Positions 1-7,286 of a DNA stretch of 17,835 nucleotides are shown here, piece by piece. The notes beneath the pieces are model-generated. The model searched no databases. It was not told the DNA's origin and was given only the letters and a program-made list of their open reading frames with translations. Both the position numbers and the translations under genes were made by a program. Location of the stretch: the NCBI GenBank assembly GCA_035575035.1, contig DATLYH010000195.1, forward strand, positions 1 through 17,835, given 5' to 3'. Every line of letters starts with the position of its first letter. The stretch's first letter is position 1. The DNA comes from DATLYH01 sp035575035 (GTDB lineage Bacteria; Planctomycetota; Planctomycetia; Gemmatales; Gemmataceae).

Positions 1-47
1 TCGCCAGTTCGTTAAACGCTCTTAGGGTCCTGGGAAGAGGACATCCC

Positions 48-971
48 ATGCCTCCTGATGCTGCTGAACAGCTCGCCGCCCTGTCCGACGACCTGACTGC
101 CTTCCGCCACTACCTGCAGTCAGAGCGCGGCCTGGCGGCCAACACCATCCTGGCCTATGGCCGCGACCTGGACCGCTTCAGCGAGTGGGTGGCCGGCGGC
201 GGCCTGAAGGACTACCTCCGGCCCAGCGTGCGCGAGTTGAGTTATTACCTCGGCTACTTGCGCGACCGGGGCTTGGCCCCGCCCAGCATCGCCCGCCACC
301 TGGTCGCCTTGAAGATGTTCTATCGCTTCCTGCGTCTGGAGGAACGGACGGCGGAGAGCACGGTCGATCTGCTCAGCTCGCCGACGTTGTGGGAGCGGAT
401 TCCCCAGGTGCTCAGCCCGGAGAGCGTGGCAAAACTCCTGGCCGCGCCCCAGCCGAGCGATCGGTTTTACCTCCGCGACCGGGCCCTGCTGGAAACGCTC
501 TACGCCACCGGCAGCCGCGCATCCGAGGTCGTCGGGCTGAAGCTGGCCGATCTCTACCTCGATTCGGGCTTCTGCAAGTGCTTCGGCAAGGGGAGCAAGC
601 AGCGCGTGGTGCCGCTGGGCCGACCGGCGGTGGATGCCCTGCGGTCTTACCTGGACGGCCTGCGCCCCCGTCTGACGGCAGCGGCGCCCGATGCGCCGTG
701 GGTCTTCGTCAGTCGGGGCGGTCGGGCCCTGACGCGCGAGATGCTCTGGGCGCTGGTCAAAAAGTACGTGCGCCGGGCCGGCCTGAATGCCCGGGTCAGC
801 CCGCATACCTTGCGGCACAGTTTCGCCACCCACCTGCTGGCCGGCGGCGCCGACCTGCGCACCGTGCAGGAGTTGCTCGGCCACGCCAACATCCGCACCA
901 CGCAGCAGTACACCCATGTCGATCGCGACCGGCTTCGCGCCATCCACCGCCGGTTCCATCCCAGGGGATGA
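48..971 (+). CDS. xerD: Tyrosine site-specific recombinase XerD
   Basis: This 307-residue integrase-family recombinase should act with XerC at dif to resolve chromosome dimers; that role is family knowledge. The N-terminal SAM-like core-binding domain covers about residues 14-98 and the catalytic domain about 120-300. The catalytic set is complete: R157 (ATGSRASE), K181 in the GKGSKQR beta-hairpin, H253-x-x-R256 (HTLRHSF), H279 (LLGHAN) and nucleophile Y288 (QQYTHV). The C-terminal end, RLRAIHRRFHPR, resembles the XerD tail (HQQHHPR) more than that of XerC, so I call XerD, but the paralogue choice is less certain than the family. The ATG at 48 has AGAGG at 36-40, about 7 bases upstream. The ordinary length and lack of neighbouring att-like or phage genes argue for a housekeeping enzyme. 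Only 47 bases precede it, so its promoter is not visible. Confidence 0.88.
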   Translation: MPPDAAEQLAALSDDLTAFRHYLQSERGLAANTILAYGRDLDRFSEWVAGGGLKDYLRPSVRELSYYLGYLRDRGLAPPSIARHLVALKMFYRFLRLEERTAESTVDLLSSPTLWERIPQVLSPESVAKLLAAPQPSDRFYLRDRALLETLYATGSRASEVVGLKLADLYLDSGFCKCFGKGSKQRVVPLGRPAVDALRSYLDGLRPRLTAAAPDAPWVFVSRGGRALTREMLWALVKKYVRRAGLNARVSPHTLRHSFATHLLAGGADLRTVQELLGHANIRTTQQYTHVDRDRLRAIHRRFHPRG

Positions 972-979
972 CGGAGGCT

Positions 980-1079
980 GGCGCGCAGCCGGCGTCAGCC
1001 GGCCGGTGCTGGAAGGCGCGCAGCCGGCGTCAGCCGGCTGGTGCTGGAAGGCGCGCGGCCGGCGTCAGCCGGCCGGTGA
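980..1079. repeat. 35-bp palindromic tandem repeat, about 2.9 copies
   Basis: Three head-to-tail units start at 980, 1015 and 1050. Each contains a hairpin of 8-nt arms around a GTCA loop: 986-993/998-1005, 1021-1028/1033-1040 and 1056-1063/1068-1075. Unit 2 has arms CAGCCGGC and GCCGGCTG. Unit 3 has CGGCCGGC and GCCGGCCG, so an A-T pair has become G-C with pairing kept. Unit 1 has one A/C mismatch at that pair. The array lies in the xerD-carA gap and resembles REP/BIME elements in design. It could act as a transcript-stabilising or terminating structure. Confidence 0.85.
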
Positions 1080-1137
1080 GTCAATACACGCACACCACCA
1101 GGGGGGTATCCAACTGTGGCGGTTGCTTTGTATCCTT

Positions 1138-1161
1138 TCTCTGAGTCCTCGGTGCCTCGGT
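1138..1161. repeat. Short degenerate octamer array upstream of carA
   Basis: Three 8-bp units lie in register (TCTCTGAG, TCCTCGGT, GCCTCGGT) just before the carA ribosome binding site. They are similar in style to the octamer array before the permease gene at 7215. No convincing inverted partner was found nearby. The rest of the 972-1182 gap shows no recognisable promoter or riboswitch. Confidence 0.5.
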
Positions 1162-1182
1162 GGTTAGTTCCCGGAGCAACTC

Positions 1183-2307
1183 ATGTCCGTGATCGTGGCG
1201 AAACTGGCCCTGGAAGACGGGACGGTCTACACCGGCCGCAGCTTCGGCGGCCAGGGCGAGACCTTCGGCGAGGTTGTCTTCAACACCAGTATGACCGGCT
1301 ATCAGGAGGTCCTCACCGACCCGTCCTACAAGGGGCAGATCGTCACCATGACCTATCCCCTGATCGGCAACTACGGCATCAACCCCGAGGACCGGGAGTC
1401 GCCGAAGCCGCAGGTCGAGGGGTTCATCGTCCGCGAGCTCTCGCGCGACCCGAGTAACTTCCGCTCCCAAGCCAGTCTCGATGCCTACCTGAAAGAACAC
1501 AACATCCTCGGGCTGGAAGGGATCGACACCCGTGCCTTGGTCCGGCGTATCCGGCTGCGCGGCGCCATGACCGGCGTGCTGTCCACCGTTGATTTGGACG
1601 ACGCCTCGCTGGTCCATAAGGCCCGCACCGCCCCTGGCATTGTCGGCCGCGACCTGGTCCGCACTGTCGTGCCCGAGAAACCCTTCACCTGGACCGAAGG
1701 GTTCGTCAACTCACTAATGATCCATCTGCCTCCCCGGCCGGCGGTCCATCAGGTGGTCGCCCTCGATTTCGGCATGAAGTGGAACATCCTGCGCTGCTTG
1801 GTGCAGGTCGGCTGCCGGGTGACCGTCCTGCCCGGCACGGCGACGGCCGAGCAGGTGCTGGCCCAGCGGCCCGACGGTATCTTCCTGTCGAACGGTCCCG
1901 GCGACCCGGCCGCTCTGGGTTATGCCATCGAGACCATCCGCGGGCTGGTCGGCAAGAAACCAATCTTTGGCATCTGCCTGGGGCACCAGCTGCTCGGCCT
2001 GGCGCTGGGGGCCGAGACCTTCAAGCTGAAGTTCGGCCACCGCGGTGCCAACCAGCCGGTGCTCAACCTTCAGACCAACCGGGTCGAGATCACCACCCAG
2101 AACCACGGCTTCGCCGTCCGGCTCGACACGCTGCCGCGCGACCTGGAGCCGACCCACGTCAATCTGAACGACAACACCAACGAAGGGATGCGCCACCGCC
2201 GGCTGCCGATCTTCAGTGTGCAGTACCACCCCGAGGCCTCGGCTGGCCCACACGACAGCGTCTATCTCTTCGAAGAGTTCCGCCGACTGATGGACGAGTG
2301 CGGCTAA
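1183..2307 (+). CDS. carA: Carbamoyl-phosphate synthase small (glutaminase) subunit
   Basis: This subunit hydrolyses glutamine and passes ammonia to the large subunit CarB, making carbamoyl phosphate for pyrimidines and arginine in the cytoplasm. The 374-residue length is normal. The N-terminal CPSase small-chain domain is seen at about residues 3-135 (LEDGTVYTG, FNTSMTGYQE, LIGNYG, IDTRALVRRIR). The C-terminal class I glutamine amidotransferase domain runs from about 190 (VALDFGMKWNILR). Its nucleophile elbow is GICLGHQ with Cys265, followed by NHGF and the His-Glu pair in QYHPEAS near the end. The ATG at 1183 has GGAG at 1173-1176. No carB, pyrB or arg gene is in the window, so CarB must be encoded elsewhere. 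The gene converges on the kinase gene with a 17-base gap. Confidence 0.96.
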   Translation: MSVIVAKLALEDGTVYTGRSFGGQGETFGEVVFNTSMTGYQEVLTDPSYKGQIVTMTYPLIGNYGINPEDRESPKPQVEGFIVRELSRDPSNFRSQASLDAYLKEHNILGLEGIDTRALVRRIRLRGAMTGVLSTVDLDDASLVHKARTAPGIVGRDLVRTVVPEKPFTWTEGFVNSLMIHLPPRPAVHQVVALDFGMKWNILRCLVQVGCRVTVLPGTATAEQVLAQRPDGIFLSNGPGDPAALGYAIETIRGLVGKKPIFGICLGHQLLGLALGAETFKLKFGHRGANQPVLNLQTNRVEITTQNHGFAVRLDTLPRDLEPTHVNLNDNTNEGMRHRRLPIFSVQYHPEASAGPHDSVYLFEEFRRLMDECG

Positions 2308-2324
2308 GTGGTCCGGTGGGGGGC

Positions 2325-4001
2325 TCACGCCTTGGCCGGGGCCCGGACGGTGGACGCCTCACCGGTCGGTTTCGCTCCCGCCTCGCTGCCGAGCCGACGG
2401 AGAAAAAGGCCCTGGGTAGTCAGGTTGATGCTCATTAGCAGTCCCACCTCCAGCGGCGCCCAGGCGGGTGCCCAGGTTATCAGTAGGGCGAGAACGAAGC
2501 AGGCGCAGCCGATCACGTAGAGAAGCCCCGCATTGCCGCCCATCGAGAAGAAGGTGGTGCCGGCCAGGATTGCCCAGAGCGGGTAGATGAAGAACCAATC
2601 GTCCGGCTGCCGCGGCGGCGCCATCCCGAAGACGACCACCGGCATCAGCGCGAATCCGATGACGTGGGCCAGCCAGGTGGAGCTGAGGTGCCGGCGCTGC
2701 TCGCTGGCGACCCGGCGCAGGGCCGCCCGGTTGCCGAAAAAGACAACAGCGACCACCAGGAGCACCGTCACCCCCGAGGTACAGACCGCGACAAGGGGAT
2801 AGTGCGGCTGGCCGTGAAAGAGCAGGAAGACCGTCAGATGGAGCAACAGGGGGAGCGGGGCGATCGTCAGGGCCCAGGTGCCCCAGGTGCGGAAGTTCGG
2901 GTCCACCCGGGTGTGGCTGATGGTCCGGGTCAGGTAGTCCAGCAGCGTTGCGCTGCGGGCGCGGATCGGGTCGCCGTCGAGGAAGCGCTGCAAGTCGTCG
3001 GCCAGCTCCAGGGCGCTGGCGTAGCGGCGGCCCGGTGTTTTCTCCAGGCACTTCAGGCAGACGGTTTCCAGGTCGCGCGGCACGCTCGGCTGCAAGTCGC
3101 GCGGCGGCACCGGGTCGTGACCGCGCACCTGCTCCAGCGTCTCCAGAAGCGTCGCGCCCTGGAACGGCGGCCGGCCGGTGAGCAGTTCGTAGAGGATCGC
3201 TCCTAGGGCGTAGATGTCCACGGCCGGGCCGATCTCCTTGATCCTTCCCTCGGCCTGCTCGGGAGCCATGTAGCTGGGCGAGCCGAGGACGGCTCCGGTC
3301 TGCGTCTGGCCGCGGTCGGCGTCGAGGCGCTTGGCCAGGCCGAAGTCGGCGATCTTGGGGGTGCCGTCAGCCGTCAGCAGGACGTTGGCCGGCTTCAGGT
3401 CGCGGTGAACGATCCCCTGTTGGTGGGCATGGTGGACGGCGCGGGCCAGCGTCTGCACGAGCCGGGCAGCCTGGCAGGCGGGGAGGGGAGTGCCGTCGAG
3501 CCGCCGGGCCAGGCTGCCGCCGCGGACGAATTCCAGGGCCAGGAAGGGGCGGCCGCCTTGCTCGCCGATCTCGTAGATCTGGACAATGTTGGGGTGCTCC
3601 AGCCGGGCGACCGCCTCCGCCTCCGTGCGGAAGCGTTCCAGCTCCTGGGGGCCGGCGTTGGCCCCCGCCCGGATCATCTTGAGAGCAACGAGGCGGTTGA
3701 GCCGCGTCTGCCGGGCCTTGTAAACGACGCCCATCCCGCCCTGACCCAGCACCTCCAGGATCTCGTACCCGGCGATGTTCGGCACAGCTATATCCGGCCG
3801 CCGCAACTCGTCGGGCCGTGTTTCGTCGCCTGGCGGTTCGAGCAGGGCCTGGATGCGCTCCCGCCGGCGGATGCGTTGACGGAGCTTTTCCCGCAGCTCC
3901 GGGTCGTCCGGGCAGAGTTGCTCCGCCGTCACTGCCTTGCCCTGGCGGCGCAGCTCTTCCCACTCCACCAGCAGATCCAGGACGCGGTCGCTGTCGGACA
4001 T
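2325..4001 (-). CDS. Membrane-anchored Hanks-type Ser/Thr protein kinase
   Basis: The 558-residue protein has a cytoplasmic kinase domain at about residues 79-350. It is complete and looks active: Gly-rich loop GQGGMG (86-91), ATP-binding K108 (VALK), catalytic HRDLKPAN (H199, R200, D201, N206), DFG (219-221) and APE (246-248). A short Arg-rich N-terminal region precedes it. Downstream are several hydrophobic segments (about 382-406, 411-432, 451-469, 472-488, 490-520 and perhaps 525-535). The tail is therefore a multi-span membrane domain, not the single span plus PASTA of PknB. An in-frame start further upstream (4298) would lie inside the sigma-factor gene and give a low-complexity N-terminus, so I choose the ATG at 4001, with AGGAG about 12 bases upstream. 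It follows the sigma gene by 19 bases and is probably co-transcribed and functionally coupled. Substrate and signal are unknown. Confidence 0.9.
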   Translation of the reverse strand: MSDSDRVLDLLVEWEELRRQGKAVTAEQLCPDDPELREKLRQRIRRRERIQALLEPPGDETRPDELRRPDIAVPNIAGYEILEVLGQGGMGVVYKARQTRLNRLVALKMIRAGANAGPQELERFRTEAEAVARLEHPNIVQIYEIGEQGGRPFLALEFVRGGSLARRLDGTPLPACQAARLVQTLARAVHHAHQQGIVHRDLKPANVLLTADGTPKIADFGLAKRLDADRGQTQTGAVLGSPSYMAPEQAEGRIKEIGPAVDIYALGAILYELLTGRPPFQGATLLETLEQVRGHDPVPPRDLQPSVPRDLETVCLKCLEKTPGRRYASALELADDLQRFLDGDPIRARSATLLDYLTRTISHTRVDPNFRTWGTWALTIAPLPLLLHLTVFLLFHGQPHYPLVAVCTSGVTVLLVVAVVFFGNRAALRRVASEQRRHLSSTWLAHVIGFALMPVVVFGMAPPRQPDDWFFIYPLWAILAGTTFFSMGGNAGLLYVIGCACFVLALLITWAPAWAPLEVGLLMSINLTTQGLFLRRLGSEAGAKPTGEASTVRAPAKA

Positions 4002-4020
4002 CGGCGGCCTGACTCCTGCT

Positions 4021-4626
4021 CTAAACCACTCCTTCCGCCTCCCCCAGTCCCTCCGCGAGCCTCTCAGTGGCGGCGACCCAGAGATAGCTGACCTTGCGGG
4101 GGTGCAGGTCGAGCAGTCGGGCGATCTCAGCCTGGGGCAGGTCCAGGTAATAATGCAACTCGAAAACGGTCCGCTCGTCGTCCGGCAGCGCTGCCGCCTG
4201 CTCGTGAAACTCGGTCCACTGCGCCAGCCGGGCGGGATCGTAGGTGTTGTCGGGACGGTCGGCTGGCGGGCCGGTTGATGAGCCATTGTCTGCGCCAAGG
4301 ATCTCCCGGCCGGCCAGGCGCCGCTGCCGCTCGACCATATCGAGCAGGACCTGACGGATCTTGTGGGCGGCTAGGCGGAAGAAGTCGGCCACCGTCGGCG
4401 GATTGGCCTTGTCGAGGGCCGGCACCAGCCGCAGCCAAGCCTCGTGGACGACGCTGTCCAGCTCATGACGGGCCTGCACCGCAGGGAACGAGCCATGCAG
4501 CAACCGGGCCGCCAGCCGCCGCAGCCGGCCGCACGCCCGCTCCAGCAGCTGGCGGCGCGCGCCGCGGTCGCCCCGGCGGATACGGTCGATCAGCTCTTGT
4601 AGCTCCCCACTGGCGTCGTTATCCAT
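4021..4626 (-). CDS. ECF-family RNA polymerase sigma factor
   Basis: This protein of about 201 residues should direct RNA polymerase to a specific promoter set. Region sigma-2 is at about residues 9-105 (ELIDRIRRGDRGARRQLLE; then LDSVVHEAWLRL, DFFRLAAHKIRQVLLDMVERQRR). Region sigma-4 is at about 140-192 (LPDDERTVFELHYYLDLPQAEIARLL), with a helix-turn-helix near 163-184. The linker holds a small Gly/Ser/Pro-rich stretch. It resembles the planctomycete/acidobacterial ECF group often found next to Ser/Thr kinases, and the kinase gene follows directly. An ATG at 4698 would add 24 unconserved residues. Neither start has a clear Shine-Dalgarno, and I prefer 4626 because the conserved domain begins just after it. 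No anti-sigma gene is visible, so the kinase may provide the control. Confidence 0.88.
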   Translation of the reverse strand: MDNDASGELQELIDRIRRGDRGARRQLLERACGRLRRLAARLLHGSFPAVQARHELDSVVHEAWLRLVPALDKANPPTVADFFRLAAHKIRQVLLDMVERQRRLAGREILGADNGSSTGPPADRPDNTYDPARLAQWTEFHEQAAALPDDERTVFELHYYLDLPQAEIARLLDLHPRKVSYLWVAATERLAEGLGEAEGVV

Positions 4627-4871
4627 GTCCGGGTTATTTCTGCCGTTTGTCCTTGGTGCCCCACTTGCATGATAACCGCCTTCGCCGATCCCGTCCATGC
4701 ACGGGAGATGGCCGTTAGTGCCGTCCCGGATAGATTGTCAGTCCAAGCGGCTGCATTGGGTGTCTGAAACGCTGGTTTGGCCCGCTTAGCAGAAGAGGAG
4801 GTGAACGAGGCGCGAGCCGGACGCTTCAGGCCGGTGGTTGGCGGAGGTTGTGGTGGATAAGGAGAGTCGGC

Positions 4872-6014
4872 ATGCGGGGGAAATCGATAGCGGCAGGCGT
4901 CATCCTGGTAGTCGCGGCGGGCGCGGGCCTGGGCTGCTACTGGTACTTCGGCCGGCCGGCCCCGGTGCTGCACCTACCGGGGACGGTGGAGATTCAGGAG
5001 GTCCGGCTTAGCTCCAAGGTGGGCGGTCGGGTGGCGAAGGTGGCCGTGGCGGAGGGGGAGTTGGTCGAACCGGGTCAGCCGCTGGTCTATTTCGAGGCCC
5101 CCGAATTGGAGGCGCAACGCGAGCAGTTTGCGGCCCGGCTGAAGGCGGCTGAGGCGGTACTGGAGAAGGCGCAGAACGGCCCTCGTCCTGAGGAGAAGGC
5201 GGCGGCCAAGGCAGCCATGCAGGCGGCCGAGGCCCGTTTGCAGCGGCTCCAGGCCGGCTGGCGCATTGAGGAAATCGAACAGGCCCGCCACGAGGTTCTG
5301 AGTTTGGAGGCCGAGTTGGAACGGGCCGAGCGCGAGCTGGAGCGGGAACGGCGGCTCGCTTCCACCCCGGCGTCGTCGCGGTCGCAGTATGAGGCTGCCT
5401 TGGCGTTGTACGGCCGTTTGCAGGGGCAGGTAAGTGCGGCCCGGGCACGCCTGAAGATGCTCGAGGCCGGCAGCCGCCCGGAAGACATCGCCGAGGCCCG
5501 GGCCGAAGTGGAGCGGCTGCGGGCCCAGTACGAACTGCTTCAGGCCGGAACCCGCTCAGAAGAGATCGCCGAGGCCGAGGCGCGCGTGGCCGAGCTACGA
5601 GCCCGGCTGCGCGAGATCGAGGTCAACCTCCGCGAAACGGTCGTCTACGCCCCGGAGCGCGCGGTCGTCGAGGTGGTGGCCGTACGCAAGGGAGACACGG
5701 CGGCCCCTAACCAGCCGGTCGTCCGCGTGCTGCGGGCCGAGGACCTCTGGATCAAGGCCTACGTCCCGGAAACCGAGTTGGGCAAGGTCCGCCTGAACCA
5801 GGCCGTCGAGGTGACCTGCGACTCGTATCCGGGGCGGCGGTTCCAGGGGACGGTGGTGCAGATTGCCTCGATCAGTGAGTTCACGCCGCGTAACGTCCAG
5901 AGTGCCGACGAGCGTCGCCATCAGGTGTTCGGCATCAAGGTCCGTGTGGCCGACCCGCAGGGTGTTTTCAAGAGCGGCATGGCGGCCGATGTCTGGCTGC
6001 CGCTGCAGGAGTGA
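4872..6014 (+). CDS. HlyD/YbhG-type membrane-fusion (periplasmic adaptor) protein
   Basis: This 380-residue adaptor of an ABC exporter is anchored in the inner membrane by one N-terminal segment (about residues 6-26). It has a biotinyl-lipoyl half (VRLSSKVGGRVAKVAVAEGE, 44-63) and a long charged coiled-coil hairpin (about 80-250). The second lipoyl half and beta-barrel follow (255-380), ending with TPRNVQSADERRHQVF, a stretch typical of YbhG-like adaptors. The hairpin carries four copies of an AGxRxEEI-type motif at 102, 128, 199 and 225. ATG 4872 has AAGGAG at 4859-4864, 7 bases upstream. An in-frame TTG at 4848 lacks such a site. The ATPase and permease genes follow on the same strand, matching the ybhG-ybhF-ybhS layout. 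The substrate cannot be read from the sequence. A multidrug or hydrophobic-compound exporter is plausible. Confidence 0.9.
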   Translation: MRGKSIAAGVILVVAAGAGLGCYWYFGRPAPVLHLPGTVEIQEVRLSSKVGGRVAKVAVAEGELVEPGQPLVYFEAPELEAQREQFAARLKAAEAVLEKAQNGPRPEEKAAAKAAMQAAEARLQRLQAGWRIEEIEQARHEVLSLEAELERAERELERERRLASTPASSRSQYEAALALYGRLQGQVSAARARLKMLEAGSRPEDIAEARAEVERLRAQYELLQAGTRSEEIAEAEARVAELRARLREIEVNLRETVVYAPERAVVEVVAVRKGDTAAPNQPVVRVLRAEDLWIKAYVPETELGKVRLNQAVEVTCDSYPGRRFQGTVVQIASISEFTPRNVQSADERRHQVFGIKVRVADPQGVFKSGMAADVWLPLQE

Positions 6015-6079
6015 GGGGCAGCGGTCGGTTGTCAGCAGCCAGGGGCCATGAGTCGGGACAAGAGCAAGGGGCGGCAGGT

Positions 6080-7165
6080 ATGGAAAACGCATCGGTAAGC
6101 AATGTGGTGAACGGCGGGGGCAGCACCTGGCGGGAGGCGATCACAGAAAGCCGGCCGATGGACCGTTTCTCTGCGACGGACTACGGACTGCGGGCCACAG
6201 ACGCATTCATCATTGACGCTCGTGATGTGACGGTCCGCTTCGGCGCCTTCACGGCCGTCGATCGGGTCAGCCTGACGGTCGCGCCGGCCGAGGTGTTCGG
6301 TCTGCTGGGGCCCAATGGCTCGGGCAAGACGACGCTCATCCGTGCCTTGTGCGGGCTGTTGCCGTTGGCGGGCGGGTCGGCCCGCGTGCTGGGGCAGGAC
6401 GTGACCCGGTATGCCGAGCGCGTCCGGTCGGAAATCGGCTACATGTCGCAGAAGTTCGCCCTCTACGCCGACCTGACAGCGCAGGAGAACATGGACTTCT
6501 ACGCCGGCATCTATGGCCTGTCCGCGGCCCAGGCTCGGGACCGGCAGCGGGAGTTGATCGAGCTGACCGGACTACGGCCTTACCTGGAGCGGCGCGCCGG
6601 TCGGCTGTCGGGCGGCTGGAAGCAGCGGTTGGCGCTGGTCTGTGCGTTGTTGCATCGGCCGCGGCTGGTCTTTCTCGACGAGCCGACGGCCGGCGTGGAC
6701 CCGGTGGCCCGGCGAGAATTGTGGGACCTGCTCTTCCACCTGGCCGGCGAAGGAATCACCCTGGTCGTGACCACCCACTACATGGACGAGGCCGAGCGCT
6801 GTGGCCGAGTCGGCTATCTGTATCTGTCGCGTTTGCTGGCGCTGGGGACTCCCAGGGAGCTAAAGCGCCTGCCCGGCGTGACCCCGGCAGGGACACGCTG
6901 GCTGGAGATCGTCGGCCCCGACACGGCCGGCCTGCTGGCCCGGCTGCGGCAGCAGCCCGGCGTCCGCCAGGCCACCATCTTCGGCCAGGCCATTCACGCC
7001 CTGGTTGATGAAGGTTACTCCCCGGCCGGCCTGGAGCGCGAAGGCGCTACCGTCCACCCGGCCGAACCTAACCTGGAGGATGTGTTTGTCACGCTGTCAC
7101 GGGCAGCGCAGGAGGAAGACCGGGAGACCAAGAGACAAGGAGAGAGCAGTAATCGGTTAACGTGA
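6080..7165 (+). CDS. ABC exporter ATP-binding protein (YbhF/DrrA-like)
   Basis: This is the cytoplasmic ATPase of the adjacent ABC-2 exporter, about 361 residues from ATG 6080. Walker A is GPNGSGKTT (77-85), the Q-loop is near Q124 (YMSQKF), the signature is LSGGWKQR (176-183), Walker B is LVFLDEP (196-202) and the H-loop is TTHYMDEAE with H233. The C-terminal region ends with the NLEDVFV motif common in this family. The first ~43 residues and last ~18 residues are not family-like and overlap short tandem repeats (6176-6203 and 7113-7144). The true N-terminus is therefore uncertain: candidates are GTG 6011 (overlapping the upstream stop), ATG 6080 (AAGGGG 8 bases before) and ATG 6158. It has a single nucleotide-binding domain, unlike E. 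coli YbhF, which has two. Confidence 0.88.
   Translation: MENASVSNVVNGGGSTWREAITESRPMDRFSATDYGLRATDAFIIDARDVTVRFGAFTAVDRVSLTVAPAEVFGLLGPNGSGKTTLIRALCGLLPLAGGSARVLGQDVTRYAERVRSEIGYMSQKFALYADLTAQENMDFYAGIYGLSAAQARDRQRELIELTGLRPYLERRAGRLSGGWKQRLALVCALLHRPRLVFLDEPTAGVDPVARRELWDLLFHLAGEGITLVVTTHYMDEAERCGRVGYLYLSRLLALGTPRELKRLPGVTPAGTRWLEIVGPDTAGLLARLRQQPGVRQATIFGQAIHALVDEGYSPAGLEREGATVHPAEPNLEDVFVTLSRAAQEEDRETKRQGESSNRLT
6176..6203. repeat. Degenerate heptamer repeat inside the ATPase N-terminal coding region
   Basis: Two exact ACGGACT units (6176-6182, 6183-6189) are followed by two degenerate ones. This lies in the poorly conserved N-terminal extension of the ATPase, just before the conserved domain starts (about 6209). 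It may be a remnant of an intergenic repeat that became coding, or chance. Confidence 0.35.
7113..7144. repeat. Octamer array (NNGGAGAC type), left arm of an inverted pair
   Basis: Four 8-bp units lie in register (AGGAAGAC, CGGGAGAC, CAAGAGAC, AAGGAGAG) within the last codons of the ATPase gene. They are the reverse complement of the array at 7215-7262. The longest exact complement is 12 bp (7132-7143 with 7216-7227). Confidence 0.7.
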
Positions 7166-7214
7166 CACTATCGGTCTTACCTACCACCTCACCTGCCGCG
7201 CTCTCACCTTCATC

Positions 7215-7262
7215 GTCTCCTTGTCTCCGTGTCTCCCTGTCTCCGTGTCTCCGCGTCTCCTG
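7215..7262. repeat. Octamer array (GTCTCCNN), six units, right arm of an inverted pair
   Basis: Six consecutive 8-bp units start at 7215, 7223, 7231, 7239, 7247 and 7255, each beginning GTCTCC. The array occupies the ATPase-permease gap and ends 10 bases before the permease ribosome binding site. It leaves an open frame upstream of the permease start, which would give a spurious Ser/Pro/Val-rich extension. The remaining gap sequence (7166-7214) shows no clear promoter. Confidence 0.85.
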
Positions 7263-7286
7263 ACCTGGTGCGGAGGGAGGTGTTTC

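Noticed and set aside
48..971. Integrase of a mobile element
   Set aside because: Gene length and XerD-like C-terminus fit the housekeeping recombinase, and the neighbours are core metabolic genes with no tRNA or att-like repeat.
980..1079. CRISPR array in the xerD-carA gap
   Set aside because: Units are contiguous 35-bp copies without variable spacers, and no cas gene is present.
1081..1182. Pyrimidine-responsive attenuator or riboswitch ahead of carA
   Set aside because: No anti-terminator/terminator pair, PyrR-binding loop or T-tract could be seen.
4002..4298. 99-residue N-terminal extension of the kinase
   Set aside because: It overlaps the sigma-factor gene in another frame and has no family similarity.
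4801..4860. Possible 19-codon leader ORF (GTG) with an AGGAGG-like sequence in front of the fusion-protein gene
   Set aside because: The purine stretch touches the GTG with no spacing, the codons are low-complexity, and it only overlaps the real ribosome binding site.
7221..7286. Upstream extension of the permease (Ser/Pro/Val-rich residues)
   Set aside because: It is a translation of the octamer array; ATG 7287 has a near-perfect ribosome binding site.
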